DNA of 60,447 nucleotides from Candidatus Rifleibacteriota bacterium (GCA_015233565.1 JADFXM010000045.1:1-60447); one strand, 5' to 3'. Numbered from the stretch's first letter, positions 35,001 through 43,322 are shown. Numbers and translations: made by a program. Notes: generated from the letters alone by a model not told the origin.

Positions 35001-35134
35001 GCAAGTCCTTCAACAACCGCTTCCACACTTTCTTTAGAAGGGCATGCAACCAGGTCACGAATTGCACGTCGTCGTATAGACGGGTCTTGATCATGAAGTT
35101 TCTCAATTAAGACAGAAGCATTATTGTTTGTCAT
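32039..35134 (-). CDS. HEAT-repeat scaffold fused to CheR-type methyltransferase
   Basis: A 1,031-residue cytoplasmic protein. Residues 1 to about 680 are HEAT/PBS-lyase-type repeats of about 31 residues (SIRRRAIRDLVACPS, HVRREAAWALAETQSRE, NNGVRAKALLALGNIRNKK). From about 730 a helical CheR N-terminal-like domain follows (ETFLLTHIISEKCGIEL). The SAM-binding domain is at about 850-1,030: ILSAGCSYGPESYSIAM (CheR has AGCSTGEEPYS), VTGVDISHICLNTAKRGIY and DVVICRNVFSVF. CheR methylates glutamates on chemoreceptors; here the scaffold may direct it to another target. A CheY-like gene overlaps its start by 4 nt, and no receptor, CheA or CheB is nearby. The Glu of the usual GEEPYS is changed to Pro-Glu-Ser, but the fold signature is kept. 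Activity is likely, target unknown. Confidence 0.88.
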   Translation of the reverse strand: MTNNNASVLIEKLHDQDPSIRRRAIRDLVACPSKESVEAVVEGLADPNKGVQNTALESLIHFPHEMVVDALLPVIRGSDLNSRNAGMSVLKSHGAKAVERLLEALEKAQDIDELIQILVVLGNIGSPIASTAILNRVSHEDDNVKTTAIEALGKIQDPKSVKTLINTYHQFDILKYSILEALGNIAVDDAFPVMMSALDSEDVLESFSGIGAMGAMEDSRFVAPLLKKLQKEEDAGTRRLIIKSLSQIEEVNPGSIAKLDRSTFHPIISPLLEQVDSAEYPHILNVASALKDEQYANSFINALDNSDAAIVKIAFNALMKLGETAVRTALGRLQTSGFIVQIKLLEFLEKFPHAEIPKIVVQLVNHVEDMVRQGVAKVLSNNVSNVSFEALKGMLKDIDEQVRRFAVLGLKKMISFDGAIPAIIGALKDLNGHVRREAAWALAETQSREVIEPLFDRIVNEPYGDVREAISSTLALRKDKDITKRIIDFLDGENSRIRETLAKTIWECDPAPAVESLIKRLSDREWRVVVNACQSLEKMKDLKAIFPLRELLKNEDWQIRRAALSALRVFKSKELKPFFIPLLNDSNSVVAKLAVEALSELNDSSLDVTLQKSLEHKNWEVRYQVVKALGKLKSQKSVDALIKVVEKDSNNGVRAKALLALGNIRNKKAFEIARTLLENEDNDLVIAAIKFFLKFDESECGGLDQKLQKIFLFNPWIKAYFMVSFRENVCPMLEKVMKAVTAPREWRRIQQLKTLKQEPGISCEETFLLTHIISEKCGIELLGKNEIEAKLSRNLERFNISNWIEYYHSLKYGSDDQNLLVALHDSITDPMTGFFGEPDQNKVLVKTIIPELIKERINSGVQNIRILSAGCSYGPESYSIAMSILEDVHSDKIKISVTGVDISHICLNTAKRGIYKREILRNVDRKFIDLYFEDDRGDLRIKDEVKNMVEFRYMNLSSTKEMDDQGTFDVVICRNVFSVFSQKEKEKLAENIYNVLAPGGTLFIAGKESLYNVTKAYKLQTHEKVVAYRKM

Positions 35135-35532
35135 TTCGCATCCCCCTTGGCAGGAAGTGGTGCTTTTTTGTTGAGAAGACGCTCCACTTCTTGAAGCATC
35201 AAATCAGGTTTGATAGGCTTTTGCAAAAATGAGTTTGCTCCGAGGGTTAAGCCCTTCATGACCATTTCTTTCTTCCCCTCGGTGGTCAAAATTATGATGG
35301 GAATGTGTTTGAAGTTATCATTTTCTTTCACCTGGGCAATAAGCTCAAAGCCATCCATTCCAGGCATGTTGAGATCGGTGATAATCAAATCCACCTCGTT
35401 TTTAGACATGGCTTCAATCGCTTCAATACCGTTGTTGGCTTCAAGAACCTTATAACCCGCTTTTTCCAGTGGAAAACAGGCAACTTTGCGAAGCATCAAT
35501 GAATCTTCGGCAACTAATACTGTTTTGGGCAT
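35131..35532 (-). CDS. CheY-like single-domain response regulator
   Basis: A 133-residue receiver domain. The acidic pair is VAEDS near residue 9, the phospho-acceptor Asp in LIITDLNMPGMDGFE is near residue 53, the switch Thr is in IIILTTEG, and the conserved Lys is in FLQKPIKP. There is no output domain. It overlaps the HEAT-CheR gene by 4 nt, so the two are coupled and probably partners. The kinase is not in the window. The ATG is preceded by GGAGGGTTAGCGA, and a promoter lies 40-70 bp upstream. Confidence 0.95.
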   Translation of the reverse strand: MPKTVLVAEDSLMLRKVACFPLEKAGYKVLEANNGIEAIEAMSKNEVDLIITDLNMPGMDGFELIAQVKENDNFKHIPIIILTTEGKKEMVMKGLTLGANSFLQKPIKPDLMLQEVERLLNKKAPLPAKGDAK

Positions 35533-35573
35533 TCGCTAACCCTCCATGAGAATGTACGATAATTCAACTCAAA

Positions 35574-35603
35574 ATTATAGCTTCAAAGCTTTTTCAATTT
35601 CAA
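35574..35603 (-). promoter_or_regulatory. Promoter of the receiver/HEAT-CheR operon
   Basis: Minus strand: TTGAAA (35598-35603), 18-bp spacer, TATAAT (35574-35579). The perfect -10 lies about 40 bp before the ATG. Confidence 0.55.
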
Positions 35604-35640
35604 CCAAAATTTGATTATTTTTTTCCTTTCGAACATATTC

Positions 35641-37536
35641 TTATTTTTTAACCCAATCTTCATCCAGCAAAATAACGTTCAAACCCTGCTCTCGAGTCCT
35701 CAAATCCTTTGGTTTGCCCAAATTGTCCAAATTTCCCGACCAGGAAACATCTTTAGGTGGTTCTTTGGCTGATCCTTTTACCTTAAATTTTATTGTTGGA
35801 ATTATTGGATTCGGTTTATCCTTGGATCCGGCTTCAACCAATACATATTCCACTGGCCTTGCAGCATTGAGTGTAATCGAGATTGGCTTGGAATTTAGCT
35901 TTGGTTGAAGTTTGACACTTACCGAGTCCAGAAGACCTTGATCAGATAATTTTTCGCCGAAAGAAAGCAAAGACCCGTCAAGAACAATAGTATCAACCAA
36001 ATCAACCGGAGTTGAAAGAGGCAACGCACCATTGAACATTGGACAAAGATAAGTAACGTTAATAAAATTGTTCCCCGAGCTTAGAGTTTGTGAAATAACC
36101 ACATTCACTTTGATCTTAAAGTTCTTATTAATTAATTCGGTATTATCACCACAACTTTCAAAATTTCCTGCCAACGGAAATGCCAGGTAAGCCGTCGAAG
36201 AACCATTAGAAACCCAATAAGATGGCGCGCTTTTTGACCAGCTTGCAGACTTTATTCCGATTTTTTCAAGGGTATTCCCGTTTGAAGCAACAATTGACGC
36301 GAGAATATTAATAGTTGAGATATTAAGGTTTGCATCAACCCCAACTGCCGGGAGAATAAGATAGGCTTTCGCCCATGACCCTGGTTTCATTACTGTGACG
36401 CATGAATTTCGAACCGCTTCCGAGTAATCTCCAACTCCTATAAAGCCCCCACAACAAGTTGTTTTTTCCAGAATAACAGATTGATTCATTATTATTACTT
36501 CTTTTTGGTGACTTCTCTTTTTTACTTCCTTCATCCTTGAAACAAATTCTATTTTTAACGAAGGGAACCAATCGGTTAATAAATTTCCGGAATTATTTCC
36601 AACCAAGGGAGATTCAATTTTCGCAGGAGGCTCGATGTCATCGAACATTTCTCTACACAAACGATTAATAATCGGATCAAGATATTTATTTAGTTTTTCA
36701 TCAGTAACCGCCTCATTGGTGGTCGATTCAACCGACACCGCTTTATTATTGATCAGATCTTTTCTGATCTTCTGCTTGGAAACATCCACGCTGAGCCCGC
36801 AGAAACAGCTTTCCAAAGCCACTCGAATTCCCTTATCTTTTTCGACTGCGGAATAAGTTTGATCCCAATCAATGGTTACTTTGAATCCTGCCGGGGGAAG
36901 ACATCCTTCAAATTTAAAAGTATACAGAACGCCAACTCCGGAATTCTTATGAGTAACCATGGATGCGTAAGTTTCCGCCCCCATTCGGTTAAGATTAACC
37001 TGAATGGGCATTGCTGAATTTGCGAATGTTGGAGCAATACCCGGGACATCATAAGAATTAGCGAACTGCTTTCCATCCATCCCGTAAATTCGCGCCGACG
37101 CTTCGACAATAGGCAGTGGCGTTAAACTTAATTGGGTAGTATTCGAAGCCAGACTCTTTTCAACAATTTTTTTCTTGATCTGAGAAACTGCCGCTTCTGA
37201 AATTCCTAAATTTACACTGAACTGTAAGATTCCACCTTCATTCGTTTCAAATGAATCGCCTGCCTGATAGGTCATCAGATTAAATTTAGGAAATTGCTCG
37301 TTCTTTTCATTTTTATATTCAGCCAATCTTGGTTTACTGGGAACATAAAACCACCTGAAAGGGTTTTTCATATCCCGAATAACAGTGATCTCTTCGACCT
37401 TCTGCTGGTCATTCGTAAATGTTACCACTTGAGACAATGTAGGATCAAGACTTACCTGTGAAAAACCGATATTTGGCAAAAAAATCATTGAGGAAAATAC
37501 TAAAAAAATAAAAATTCTGTCAAAATTAGAAAGCAC
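35641..37536 (-). CDS. Secreted three-paralogue family protein, copy 1
   Basis: A 631-residue exported protein of unknown function, homologous to the next two genes. After the signal peptide (FLPNIGFSQ) it begins VSLDPTLSQVVTFTN. Shared landmarks are NPFRWFYVPSKPRLAE, GGILQFSV, LTPLPIVEASARIYG, VPGIAPTFANSAMPIQ, GFKVTIDWDQTY and the Cys-rich box CCGGFIGVGDYSEAVRNSC, with SWAKAYLILPAVG after it. The mostly beta-type pattern suggests several sandwich domains. The frame could be extended 46 codons upstream, but that stretch overlaps a dispersed repeat and is absent from the paralogues. GTG with GGGAAATCAAGAAAAAA before it puts the signal peptide at the start. Confidence 0.7.
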   Translation of the reverse strand: MLSNFDRIFIFLVFSSMIFLPNIGFSQVSLDPTLSQVVTFTNDQQKVEEITVIRDMKNPFRWFYVPSKPRLAEYKNEKNEQFPKFNLMTYQAGDSFETNEGGILQFSVNLGISEAAVSQIKKKIVEKSLASNTTQLSLTPLPIVEASARIYGMDGKQFANSYDVPGIAPTFANSAMPIQVNLNRMGAETYASMVTHKNSGVGVLYTFKFEGCLPPAGFKVTIDWDQTYSAVEKDKGIRVALESCFCGLSVDVSKQKIRKDLINNKAVSVESTTNEAVTDEKLNKYLDPIINRLCREMFDDIEPPAKIESPLVGNNSGNLLTDWFPSLKIEFVSRMKEVKKRSHQKEVIIMNQSVILEKTTCCGGFIGVGDYSEAVRNSCVTVMKPGSWAKAYLILPAVGVDANLNISTINILASIVASNGNTLEKIGIKSASWSKSAPSYWVSNGSSTAYLAFPLAGNFESCGDNTELINKNFKIKVNVVISQTLSSGNNFINVTYLCPMFNGALPLSTPVDLVDTIVLDGSLLSFGEKLSDQGLLDSVSVKLQPKLNSKPISITLNAARPVEYVLVEAGSKDKPNPIIPTIKFKVKGSAKEPPKDVSWSGNLDNLGKPKDLRTREQGLNVILLDEDWVKK

Positions 37537-37661
37537 TTTTTTCTTGATTTCCCTGCAAATTCTATTACTTTTGATTTCCTTATGAGAAACTATGCAATTC
37601 CTATACAAGTCTGCAAAAGGCTCACTTGAGAATAATTTCATTTTCATAATTAACTCCAAAT

Positions 37662-37745
37662 TCAGATTTCCCAACCTCGGGGATTAAAATTTGATACCAT
37701 TTTTTAGATTAATGAATCACCAAGTTGCTTTGGAAGGCATCTTCT
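37662..37745 (+). repeat. 84-bp dispersed repeat, copy 2
   Basis: Ungapped match to 12423-12506 at roughly 85% by hand count. It lies just upstream of the first paralogue and touches the 5' end of its longest possible frame, which argues against that long start. Confidence 0.7.
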
Positions 37746-37900
37746 AATTTATTTTTATGAATGTTGGTCTCAGAAAAAATCCAATCGAAAAATATTCCAA
37801 AATCAGGAAAATACCTTTTGAAGCTATTTTCCGAGAAAATGCAAACTATCGATACCAGGAATTCTGAAATTAACTCCAAAAGAAAACTTTTCCTGACAAA

Positions 37901-37934
37901 ACAAGCCCCGCAAAATTGCGAGGCTTGTGTTTTC
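37901..37934 (-). terminator. Terminator between paralogues 1 and 2
   Basis: ACAAGCC-C-CGCAA pairs with TTGCG-A-GGCTTGT around a 2-nt loop; TTTT runs follow on both strands. It lies 18 bp after the stop of the second paralogue (minus strand). Confidence 0.75.
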
Positions 37935-37951
37935 GCGTTCAATTAATGATT

Positions 37952-39859
37952 CTACGGATTTGGCTTCCAATCCAGATCATAGAAAGTGAAATTGAGAGTG
38001 TCATCAACTTGCCAAAGATTTTTACCATTATTAGCCCACTTATAGTTCAATCCGGGGCCCTTGAAAGTTACGTTTGCTGTGATAGGTCTTTCAGTGTTTT
38101 TCTCAACAACAAAAATCGCTTTCTGGGTTTTGGAATCCAATGTAACTGATGGACTTTTCTTTACAAGTTTGTCTTGGGCGTTCATATACTGCAGGTTAAC
38201 TGTAATTCCAACATTGTTCAAATTTCCGGCCGTCTTGGTGTCTCCAAAAGACAATGCTGAAACATCGAAAACCAGAGGTTGAGCTACATCCATTGCTTCG
38301 TTAGTCGGGAAATCACCATTTGCAAGCGGGGAATATTGATTAACCTTCAATACGCTATTATCCTTAAAGGTAATGGTTACTTCAACTTTATATTGATATT
38401 CTTCCGCGATTTTCAAATGATTCTTTTCACACTCGTCAAAATAAGTTGCAATTGCGAATGGAAGCGAATTGATCTCTTCTTTGGGTTTTTTGGGATCGTA
38501 CCAGAAAGCATTTCCCTCTTTGGGTTTTGCCCAGTTAGCTGATTTCTTTTCGGATACGACTTCTTTCGCTTTATTAGCAATACAACAATTCAGATTCACC
38601 GATAGAATGTTCAGGTTATCATTATCGCCTACCGGAGGAAGAACAAAATATGCTTTTTCCCAATGTCCTTTTTTCATTCTGAAGACGCATTGGTCTCTGA
38701 CAAATTGAGGATAATGTCCAATTCCGATAAAGGATCCGGCGGAAGTGCAACGAGAAACGATTTCCTTCTTGTTGAACTTGACAACTTCTTTGCCATGCTT
38801 GACTTTTTTGATGTCTTTAACATGAAGCGTAGACTTGCTTCCACCGAACATTCCCATAAAACCACAGCCAGGATCTTCTGCTTTGGCTGGTTCGATTGCA
38901 GTTGGAGGAGATGCTGCTTCAAGCAATTCATTGTTGATTCTGTTGAGAATGTTATCCAGATATTTCTCAGTCATGGTGTCGCCAGCCTTAATCGTGGAAT
39001 CAATAATGAGTGATTTGTCCATCAACAGACTTTCTTCAACTTTTTCTTTTTCTTCTTTTGAACTGCCACCCCAGAATAGGCACGACCATTCAGTAACGGT
39101 CTTGGTTGCACTGCTGAGATGTTTGAAGGTTTGATCCCAGTCTACAGTAATTGTAAAACTTGAAGCCGGGGTGACGCCTTCGTAATAACATGAATAAAGA
39201 CAACCGATACCACCGGTTCCTTGAGTACATAAGCATTTATAGGCATCAGCACCGAGTTCGGTCAGAGTAAGCTGGAAGGGCATTTGTTGAGTCGCAAAAC
39301 TCGGGGCAATACCGGGCATCTGAGGGCCTTCACCACACCAGGTTTTATCCGGTTTATAAAGATTGATAGTTGCGGAAGAAACCTGCAAAGGTGTGATCTT
39401 AATTTGATTCGCAGTGATTTTCACTGTTGGAGTAGGACTTGCAATAGTTGCAGAACCTATCGCAGTCATTATTGGATTAGTAACCATTCTGTCTGCAATA
39501 ACTTTTGCGGCATCTGAGGCCATTTGTTGTTCGATATCCATCTGGAGGGAGAACTGAAGAATAGCTCCCCCACCGATATCCTTTCCATCATCAGTTTGGA
39601 AAGTCATCATCTGGAAAATCGGTTTGGTATAAGTGGCATCTGCTGGTTTGACTTCAGCAAGACGTGGGTGATTGGGGACATAGTACCACATAAAAGGATT
39701 GTCAAAATCACGCAAAAAAGTATAGTTTTCCTTGTTCCCACTTTTGTCAGTTAATTCAATGACTTGTTGATGATTGGGATCAAGGCTCACTAGAGCAGCG
39801 ACTTTAAAATTGCTGCACAATGCGAACAAAATCACCAGAAACACACAATACTTCTTCAT
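37952..39859 (-). CDS. Secreted three-paralogue family protein, copy 2
   Basis: A 635-residue exported protein. The signal peptide (FALCSNFKVAA) is followed by LVSLDPNHQQVIELTDK, the same opening as copy 1. Shared elements are DNPFMWYYVPNHPRLAE, GGGAILQFSLQM, ITPLQVSSATINLY, MPGIAPSFATQQMPFQL, GGIGCLYSCYYEG, FTITVDWDQTF, the box SAGSFIGIGHYPQFVRDQC and WEKAYFVLPPVG. It is richer in cysteine than its relatives. TAAGGAGTTAGGGC precedes the ATG. Function unknown; the envelope or outside of the cell is its likely site. Hairpins on both sides suggest a separate transcript or attenuated operon. Confidence 0.8.
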   Translation of the reverse strand: MKKYCVFLVILFALCSNFKVAALVSLDPNHQQVIELTDKSGNKENYTFLRDFDNPFMWYYVPNHPRLAEVKPADATYTKPIFQMMTFQTDDGKDIGGGAILQFSLQMDIEQQMASDAAKVIADRMVTNPIMTAIGSATIASPTPTVKITANQIKITPLQVSSATINLYKPDKTWCGEGPQMPGIAPSFATQQMPFQLTLTELGADAYKCLCTQGTGGIGCLYSCYYEGVTPASSFTITVDWDQTFKHLSSATKTVTEWSCLFWGGSSKEEKEKVEESLLMDKSLIIDSTIKAGDTMTEKYLDNILNRINNELLEAASPPTAIEPAKAEDPGCGFMGMFGGSKSTLHVKDIKKVKHGKEVVKFNKKEIVSRCTSAGSFIGIGHYPQFVRDQCVFRMKKGHWEKAYFVLPPVGDNDNLNILSVNLNCCIANKAKEVVSEKKSANWAKPKEGNAFWYDPKKPKEEINSLPFAIATYFDECEKNHLKIAEEYQYKVEVTITFKDNSVLKVNQYSPLANGDFPTNEAMDVAQPLVFDVSALSFGDTKTAGNLNNVGITVNLQYMNAQDKLVKKSPSVTLDSKTQKAIFVVEKNTERPITANVTFKGPGLNYKWANNGKNLWQVDDTLNFTFYDLDWKPNP

Positions 39860-39911
39860 GCCCTAACTCCTTATTAATTAAATTTAAATTTTAGGAATTC
39901 CCTTTTTTAGT

Positions 39912-39952
39912 GGAGTTTTGCACATTTTGGTATTAAAAGTGCAAAACTCCAA
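39912..39952. terminator. Hairpin between paralogues 2 and 3
   Basis: Perfect 13-bp stem TGGAGTTTTGCAC/GTGCAAAACTCCA with a 15-nt loop. No uridine run follows directly on the minus strand (CTAAAAAAGG), so it may be an attenuator or mRNA-processing hairpin and not a full terminator. Confidence 0.55.
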
Positions 39953-39967
39953 ATTTAAAACGGAGAC

Positions 39968-42037
39968 TTACTTCGAAAAATCAGTGGTGTAAAGAGAAAG
40001 CGGATTCCATGTATAGCCAGCTCCAACTGCAGTTCTGATATCCTTTGCACTGTTATACTTGCATTTCAGAATACCAGTATCTTTGGTGTTCAACTGAATA
40101 GTCGAAGTTACTGAAGTAATCTGCCTTGGAATTAGAAAGGAGGCCGAATTGGTTGCATTGTTCAATTTGGCAGTCAAAGTTGCTTTGCCGTCCTTAAAAG
40201 CAGGGGCGGTAAAGTTCAACTGAAGGCTGATATTGTCTTTGTCAACATTTGCAAAGTCAACCATGCTGGCATCAGCTTGAAAGACATCAACCATATCATC
40301 TAATCCAGCCAGGGGTGTCTGGCCTTTGAACATTGGTATGTCGCTGGTGAAGGACAAACTTTTGTTGGGAAGTGGCTTGGAAATTACAGTTGTAATTTCA
40401 TATCGATATGAGTCACGATTTTTCTCGAAATTCTTTTCATCATAAAGATATTTAACCAAAAATTCCATATTATTCAGCTCTTTATTTTCTTTCCCTGCTA
40501 TCCATGCCCATTTGGCATCAGCTCCGGAGCCATTCTTCTTGAATTTTGCGGTCTGTTGAGGAATTTGTGCAATTGCTACAAACTTTCCGGAAGCATCTTT
40601 TTCCTGAGGAATGACTGTCATATCGACCGAAGTGATCCCGAGAGCATCCGGATTTCCAATCTCAGGAAGAATTAACAAGCCTTTTTCCCATTGGTTGGGG
40701 GGAACCATTGTGATGCATTTTTGCTTTACGCTATCAGGATAATTTCCAATTCCCAGGAATCCTCCGCAGGAAGTTGTGCGAGTCAATACAGCACGCTTTT
40801 CGAATTTATATTCAATTGTTCCCTTTTTACGATATTTGGCATCTTTCAAAGAAAAGGAGATAGCCCCTGTAAAGACCTTGGTAGGCAACTTATCCTGTTG
40901 CACAGCTTTCGCTAGACCTTCAAGAGCTTTAATTGGTTCCGTAATTGACTTGGAGGAGTCGTCTTTTTTCTCATCGTCTTTTTTCTCGTCGTCTTTTTTC
41001 TCGTCGTCCTTCTTATCTTCTTTCTTCCCTGCGTTAGCATCTTTTGTTCCCGAATTATCATTCTTTGATTCGGGAAGTGAGAGATCTTTTGCAACTGCCG
41101 GGTTAATAGTTGCTGGAGGTCTGAGATTTGCAACTAATTCATCTGTAAGTGTTTTGAGAACCGGATCCATATACTTTTCAAGATCAGCATTGCTAACGGC
41201 TTCATTTGTAAGGGACTCCACTTTCAGAGAACCGTCAGCCATAAGAGTATCCCTGATGGTCTGGAAATCAGCGGCAGCATTTACACCCCATGAAGCTTGT
41301 TCAACAGCTGCTTGAAGCTTGGTATCAGTCGAGAAATGCTCATAAACGTTATCCCATTTGACCGTAATCTTAAAACCGCCCTTGGGAGTTATGCCAGAGT
41401 AGGAAAACGCCATTAAAACCGGTAAACCACCTTTTCCACCTTTTCCAGGCGCTCCACCGGTAAGAACTTTCATTGCATCAACCCCTACGTCTTTGAGATT
41501 GACATTGAAAGGAACATGTTGAGTTCCAAACAAAGGGGCAACCCCAGGAGCTTCAGGAGCTGTTGAGATTAAATCACCCGACAAGGAATACAAGGAAATG
41601 GTTGCAGTGCTTATTGGCAACGGTGATAATTTCGGAGTTCTTAGCCTGGTGTGGTTTTGAATTTCAGTAACCATTTTCTTTTGGGTTTCTTGAGAAACCC
41701 CTAAAACTGAGGAGACTTGAAGCATTCCACCGGCGACTTCTTCATTTTTGGAATTTTTTGTCTGCCAGTAAACTAAGCTAAAAATGGGTTCTTTTACGCC
41801 CTTGACTGTCTCATAAGCAACCGTCGGTCTGATCGGAACATAATACATCTGATCATCAATGTTGCCATCCCGGATAATCGTAAATGTTTCCTGGGAACCA
41901 TCATTATCCACCGTTATCTCAAATGAATCGGCCCCGGAAAGACTTGGATATTGGGCGAAAACCATTGGGGAAAAAGTCAAAACAAACAACACCATAATAA
42001 AAAAACTGAGTCTGTTTCCTAACCCTCTTTTTAACAT
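39968..42037 (-). CDS. Secreted three-paralogue family protein, copy 3
   Basis: A 689-residue exported protein, the most diverged of the three. The signal peptide ends FSPMVFA-QYP. Family landmarks kept are FTIIRDGNIDDQMYYVP, GGMLQVSSVLGV, LSPLPISTATISLYS, APGVAPLFGTQHVPFNV, GGFKITVKWDNVYEHF, the box SCGGFLGIGNYPDSVKQKC and WEKGLLILPEIG. A copy-specific acidic/basic insert of repeated K-K-D-D-E lies near residues 340-365, encoded by 15-bp tandem units. The ATG used has AAGGAGG seven bases upstream; two TTG codons precede it. As first gene of the cluster it probably sets expression of all three. Function unknown. Confidence 0.8.
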   Translation of the reverse strand: MLKRGLGNRLSFFIMVLFVLTFSPMVFAQYPSLSGADSFEITVDNDGSQETFTIIRDGNIDDQMYYVPIRPTVAYETVKGVKEPIFSLVYWQTKNSKNEEVAGGMLQVSSVLGVSQETQKKMVTEIQNHTRLRTPKLSPLPISTATISLYSLSGDLISTAPEAPGVAPLFGTQHVPFNVNLKDVGVDAMKVLTGGAPGKGGKGGLPVLMAFSYSGITPKGGFKITVKWDNVYEHFSTDTKLQAAVEQASWGVNAAADFQTIRDTLMADGSLKVESLTNEAVSNADLEKYMDPVLKTLTDELVANLRPPATINPAVAKDLSLPESKNDNSGTKDANAGKKEDKKDDEKKDDEKKDDEKKDDSSKSITEPIKALEGLAKAVQQDKLPTKVFTGAISFSLKDAKYRKKGTIEYKFEKRAVLTRTTSCGGFLGIGNYPDSVKQKCITMVPPNQWEKGLLILPEIGNPDALGITSVDMTVIPQEKDASGKFVAIAQIPQQTAKFKKNGSGADAKWAWIAGKENKELNNMEFLVKYLYDEKNFEKNRDSYRYEITTVISKPLPNKSLSFTSDIPMFKGQTPLAGLDDMVDVFQADASMVDFANVDKDNISLQLNFTAPAFKDGKATLTAKLNNATNSASFLIPRQITSVTSTIQLNTKDTGILKCKYNSAKDIRTAVGAGYTWNPLSLYTTDFSK
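40957..41025 (-). repeat. 15-bp tandem coding repeat (KKDDE)
   Basis: Near-identical 15-bp units read on the plus strand as TCTTTTTTCTCGTCG encode Lys-Lys-Asp-Asp-Glu in paralogue 3. The array could change length in frame by slippage. Confidence 0.7.
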
Positions 42038-42401
42038 CAACAAACCTCCTTATAAATTTAGAATTTAGGAGCAGGATGCTCTTCGATTTAAGAATAACAA
42101 TCACTTCACCCTTTTTACAAACAAATTTCAGCAAGCGGTAAAAAATGCAGTGAATGGCAATTTTTTTTCCAAATAGCTCTGATATAATATTTTTTTGAAG
42201 TTCTGCAAGACTCAGCCACCGATAAACAAGTAAGGTTTCAAATTAAAAAATAAAGGGGATCGATTCCTCGGTCGCTTTTACTCTGCCTTGCCAACAAACG
42301 CTCAGCATTTTTGACTCCTTTATCCAAGATTTACGGAACTAAGAGATGATTTCTGCCGATGATATGAACATTTCGCATCAGAATAGGAGAAGTAAAGAAA
42401 A
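42038..42401 (+). promoter_or_regulatory. Divergent intergenic region with extended -10
   Basis: 364 bp between the third paralogue and the DUF62 gene. TGATATAAT at 42180-42188 is an extended -10 facing right, which would give a leader of about 210 nt. I looked for a SAM riboswitch in that leader because DUF62 proteins use SAM; no known motif was recognised. Confidence 0.3.
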
Positions 42402-43322
42402 ATGACTTATAAGCCTTTAATAATTATTTTAGGAATTCTTTTTTTGTCAGTCTCCTGCTCCGCAGGAGCCAATGACTCTAAACTTTTAAATTTCATCACG
42501 GATTTTGGAAATAAAGATGGTGGGGCAATTGCACTGTCAGGAGTAGTAAAAAGGATTGATCCTGACATTCGAATCGGGATAATAACTAATAACATTTCTC
42601 AAGGAAACATTTGGGAAGCAGCTAACTGCCTGTTTCAAACGACTCCCTATTGGCCTGATACAGCCGTTTTCGTTTGCATTGTTAATCCCAAAGTGTTTAA
42701 CGATAAACAGGGAATAGTGGTTAAAAACAAGCTTGGGCAAATCTTTGTCGGCCCGGATAATGGAGTTTTCTCTTTAGTAGCTTTACAGAATCCTCCCATA
42801 ACTGTTCGTCAGATTAACGAAAAATTCAGAAACCTTAAAAATTATATTAATATTAATGCATTGGAAGATCCCAAAAGTTTTTTTAACCGGGATATCTTCG
42901 CTTACATTGGAGCAATGCTCGCTTCCAACAAAATTGCTTTTGATCAAGTCGGATCATTGCTACCAAGCACTCTTCACGGGCTAAATGTTCCCAAAACTGA
43001 ATTTCAAAGTGGAGGTGTTTGCGGAGGAATTCCCTGTTTTGATAAAAATGGCAACTTATGGACTACTATCCCTTCAGACCTTTTTGACAAACTCCAGGTA
43101 TCCCCTGGAAATAAAGTCAAAGTAACGATTTCCCGAAACAAAGAAGTTCTATTCAATGACACCATACTTTTCACGGATTCATTTTCCAAAGCGAAACCAG
43201 GGGAAATAATTGCAATCTTCAACAACCTTTCCCAATTAATGATAGCTCAAATCGGAGCATCGTTTGTAACCAAATATCAAATATTCTATGGTCCGGAATA
43301 TTCCATACATGTATCGAAATGA
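42402..43322 (+). CDS. Exported DUF62 (SAM hydrolase/halogenase-like) protein, degenerate
   Basis: A 306-residue relative of the SAM hydroxide adenosyltransferase/fluorinase family. Landmarks are LLNFITDFGNKDGG (family: TDFG-x-x-D) and IFVGPDNGVFSLV. Two things are odd. First, it has an export signal or lipoprotein-like start (LGILFLSVSCSAGAND), while the family is cytosolic. Second, the line that is normally VDPGVG-x-x-R reads IVNPKVFNDKQ (residues 93-103), so the conserved Asp and Arg of the active site look replaced, and the DITH line reads IITNNIS. It may bind a nucleoside without hydrolysing SAM, or do something else. AGGAGAAGTAAAGAAAA precedes the ATG. A TIG/NHL lipoprotein gene follows after 193 bp. 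Confidence 0.8.
   Translation: MTYKPLIIILGILFLSVSCSAGANDSKLLNFITDFGNKDGGAIALSGVVKRIDPDIRIGIITNNISQGNIWEAANCLFQTTPYWPDTAVFVCIVNPKVFNDKQGIVVKNKLGQIFVGPDNGVFSLVALQNPPITVRQINEKFRNLKNYININALEDPKSFFNRDIFAYIGAMLASNKIAFDQVGSLLPSTLHGLNVPKTEFQSGGVCGGIPCFDKNGNLWTTIPSDLFDKLQVSPGNKVKVTISRNKEVLFNDTILFTDSFSKAKPGEIIAIFNNLSQLMIAQIGASFVTKYQIFYGPEYSIHVSK

Noticed and set aside
35641..37674. Longest possible start (37674) for paralogue 1
   Set aside because: It overlaps the 84-bp dispersed repeat and puts 46 residues before the signal peptide that the paralogues lack.
42189..42401. SAM riboswitch in the leader of the DUF62 gene
   Set aside because: No recognisable SAM-I, II or IV core; only the wish from the gene's family suggested it.
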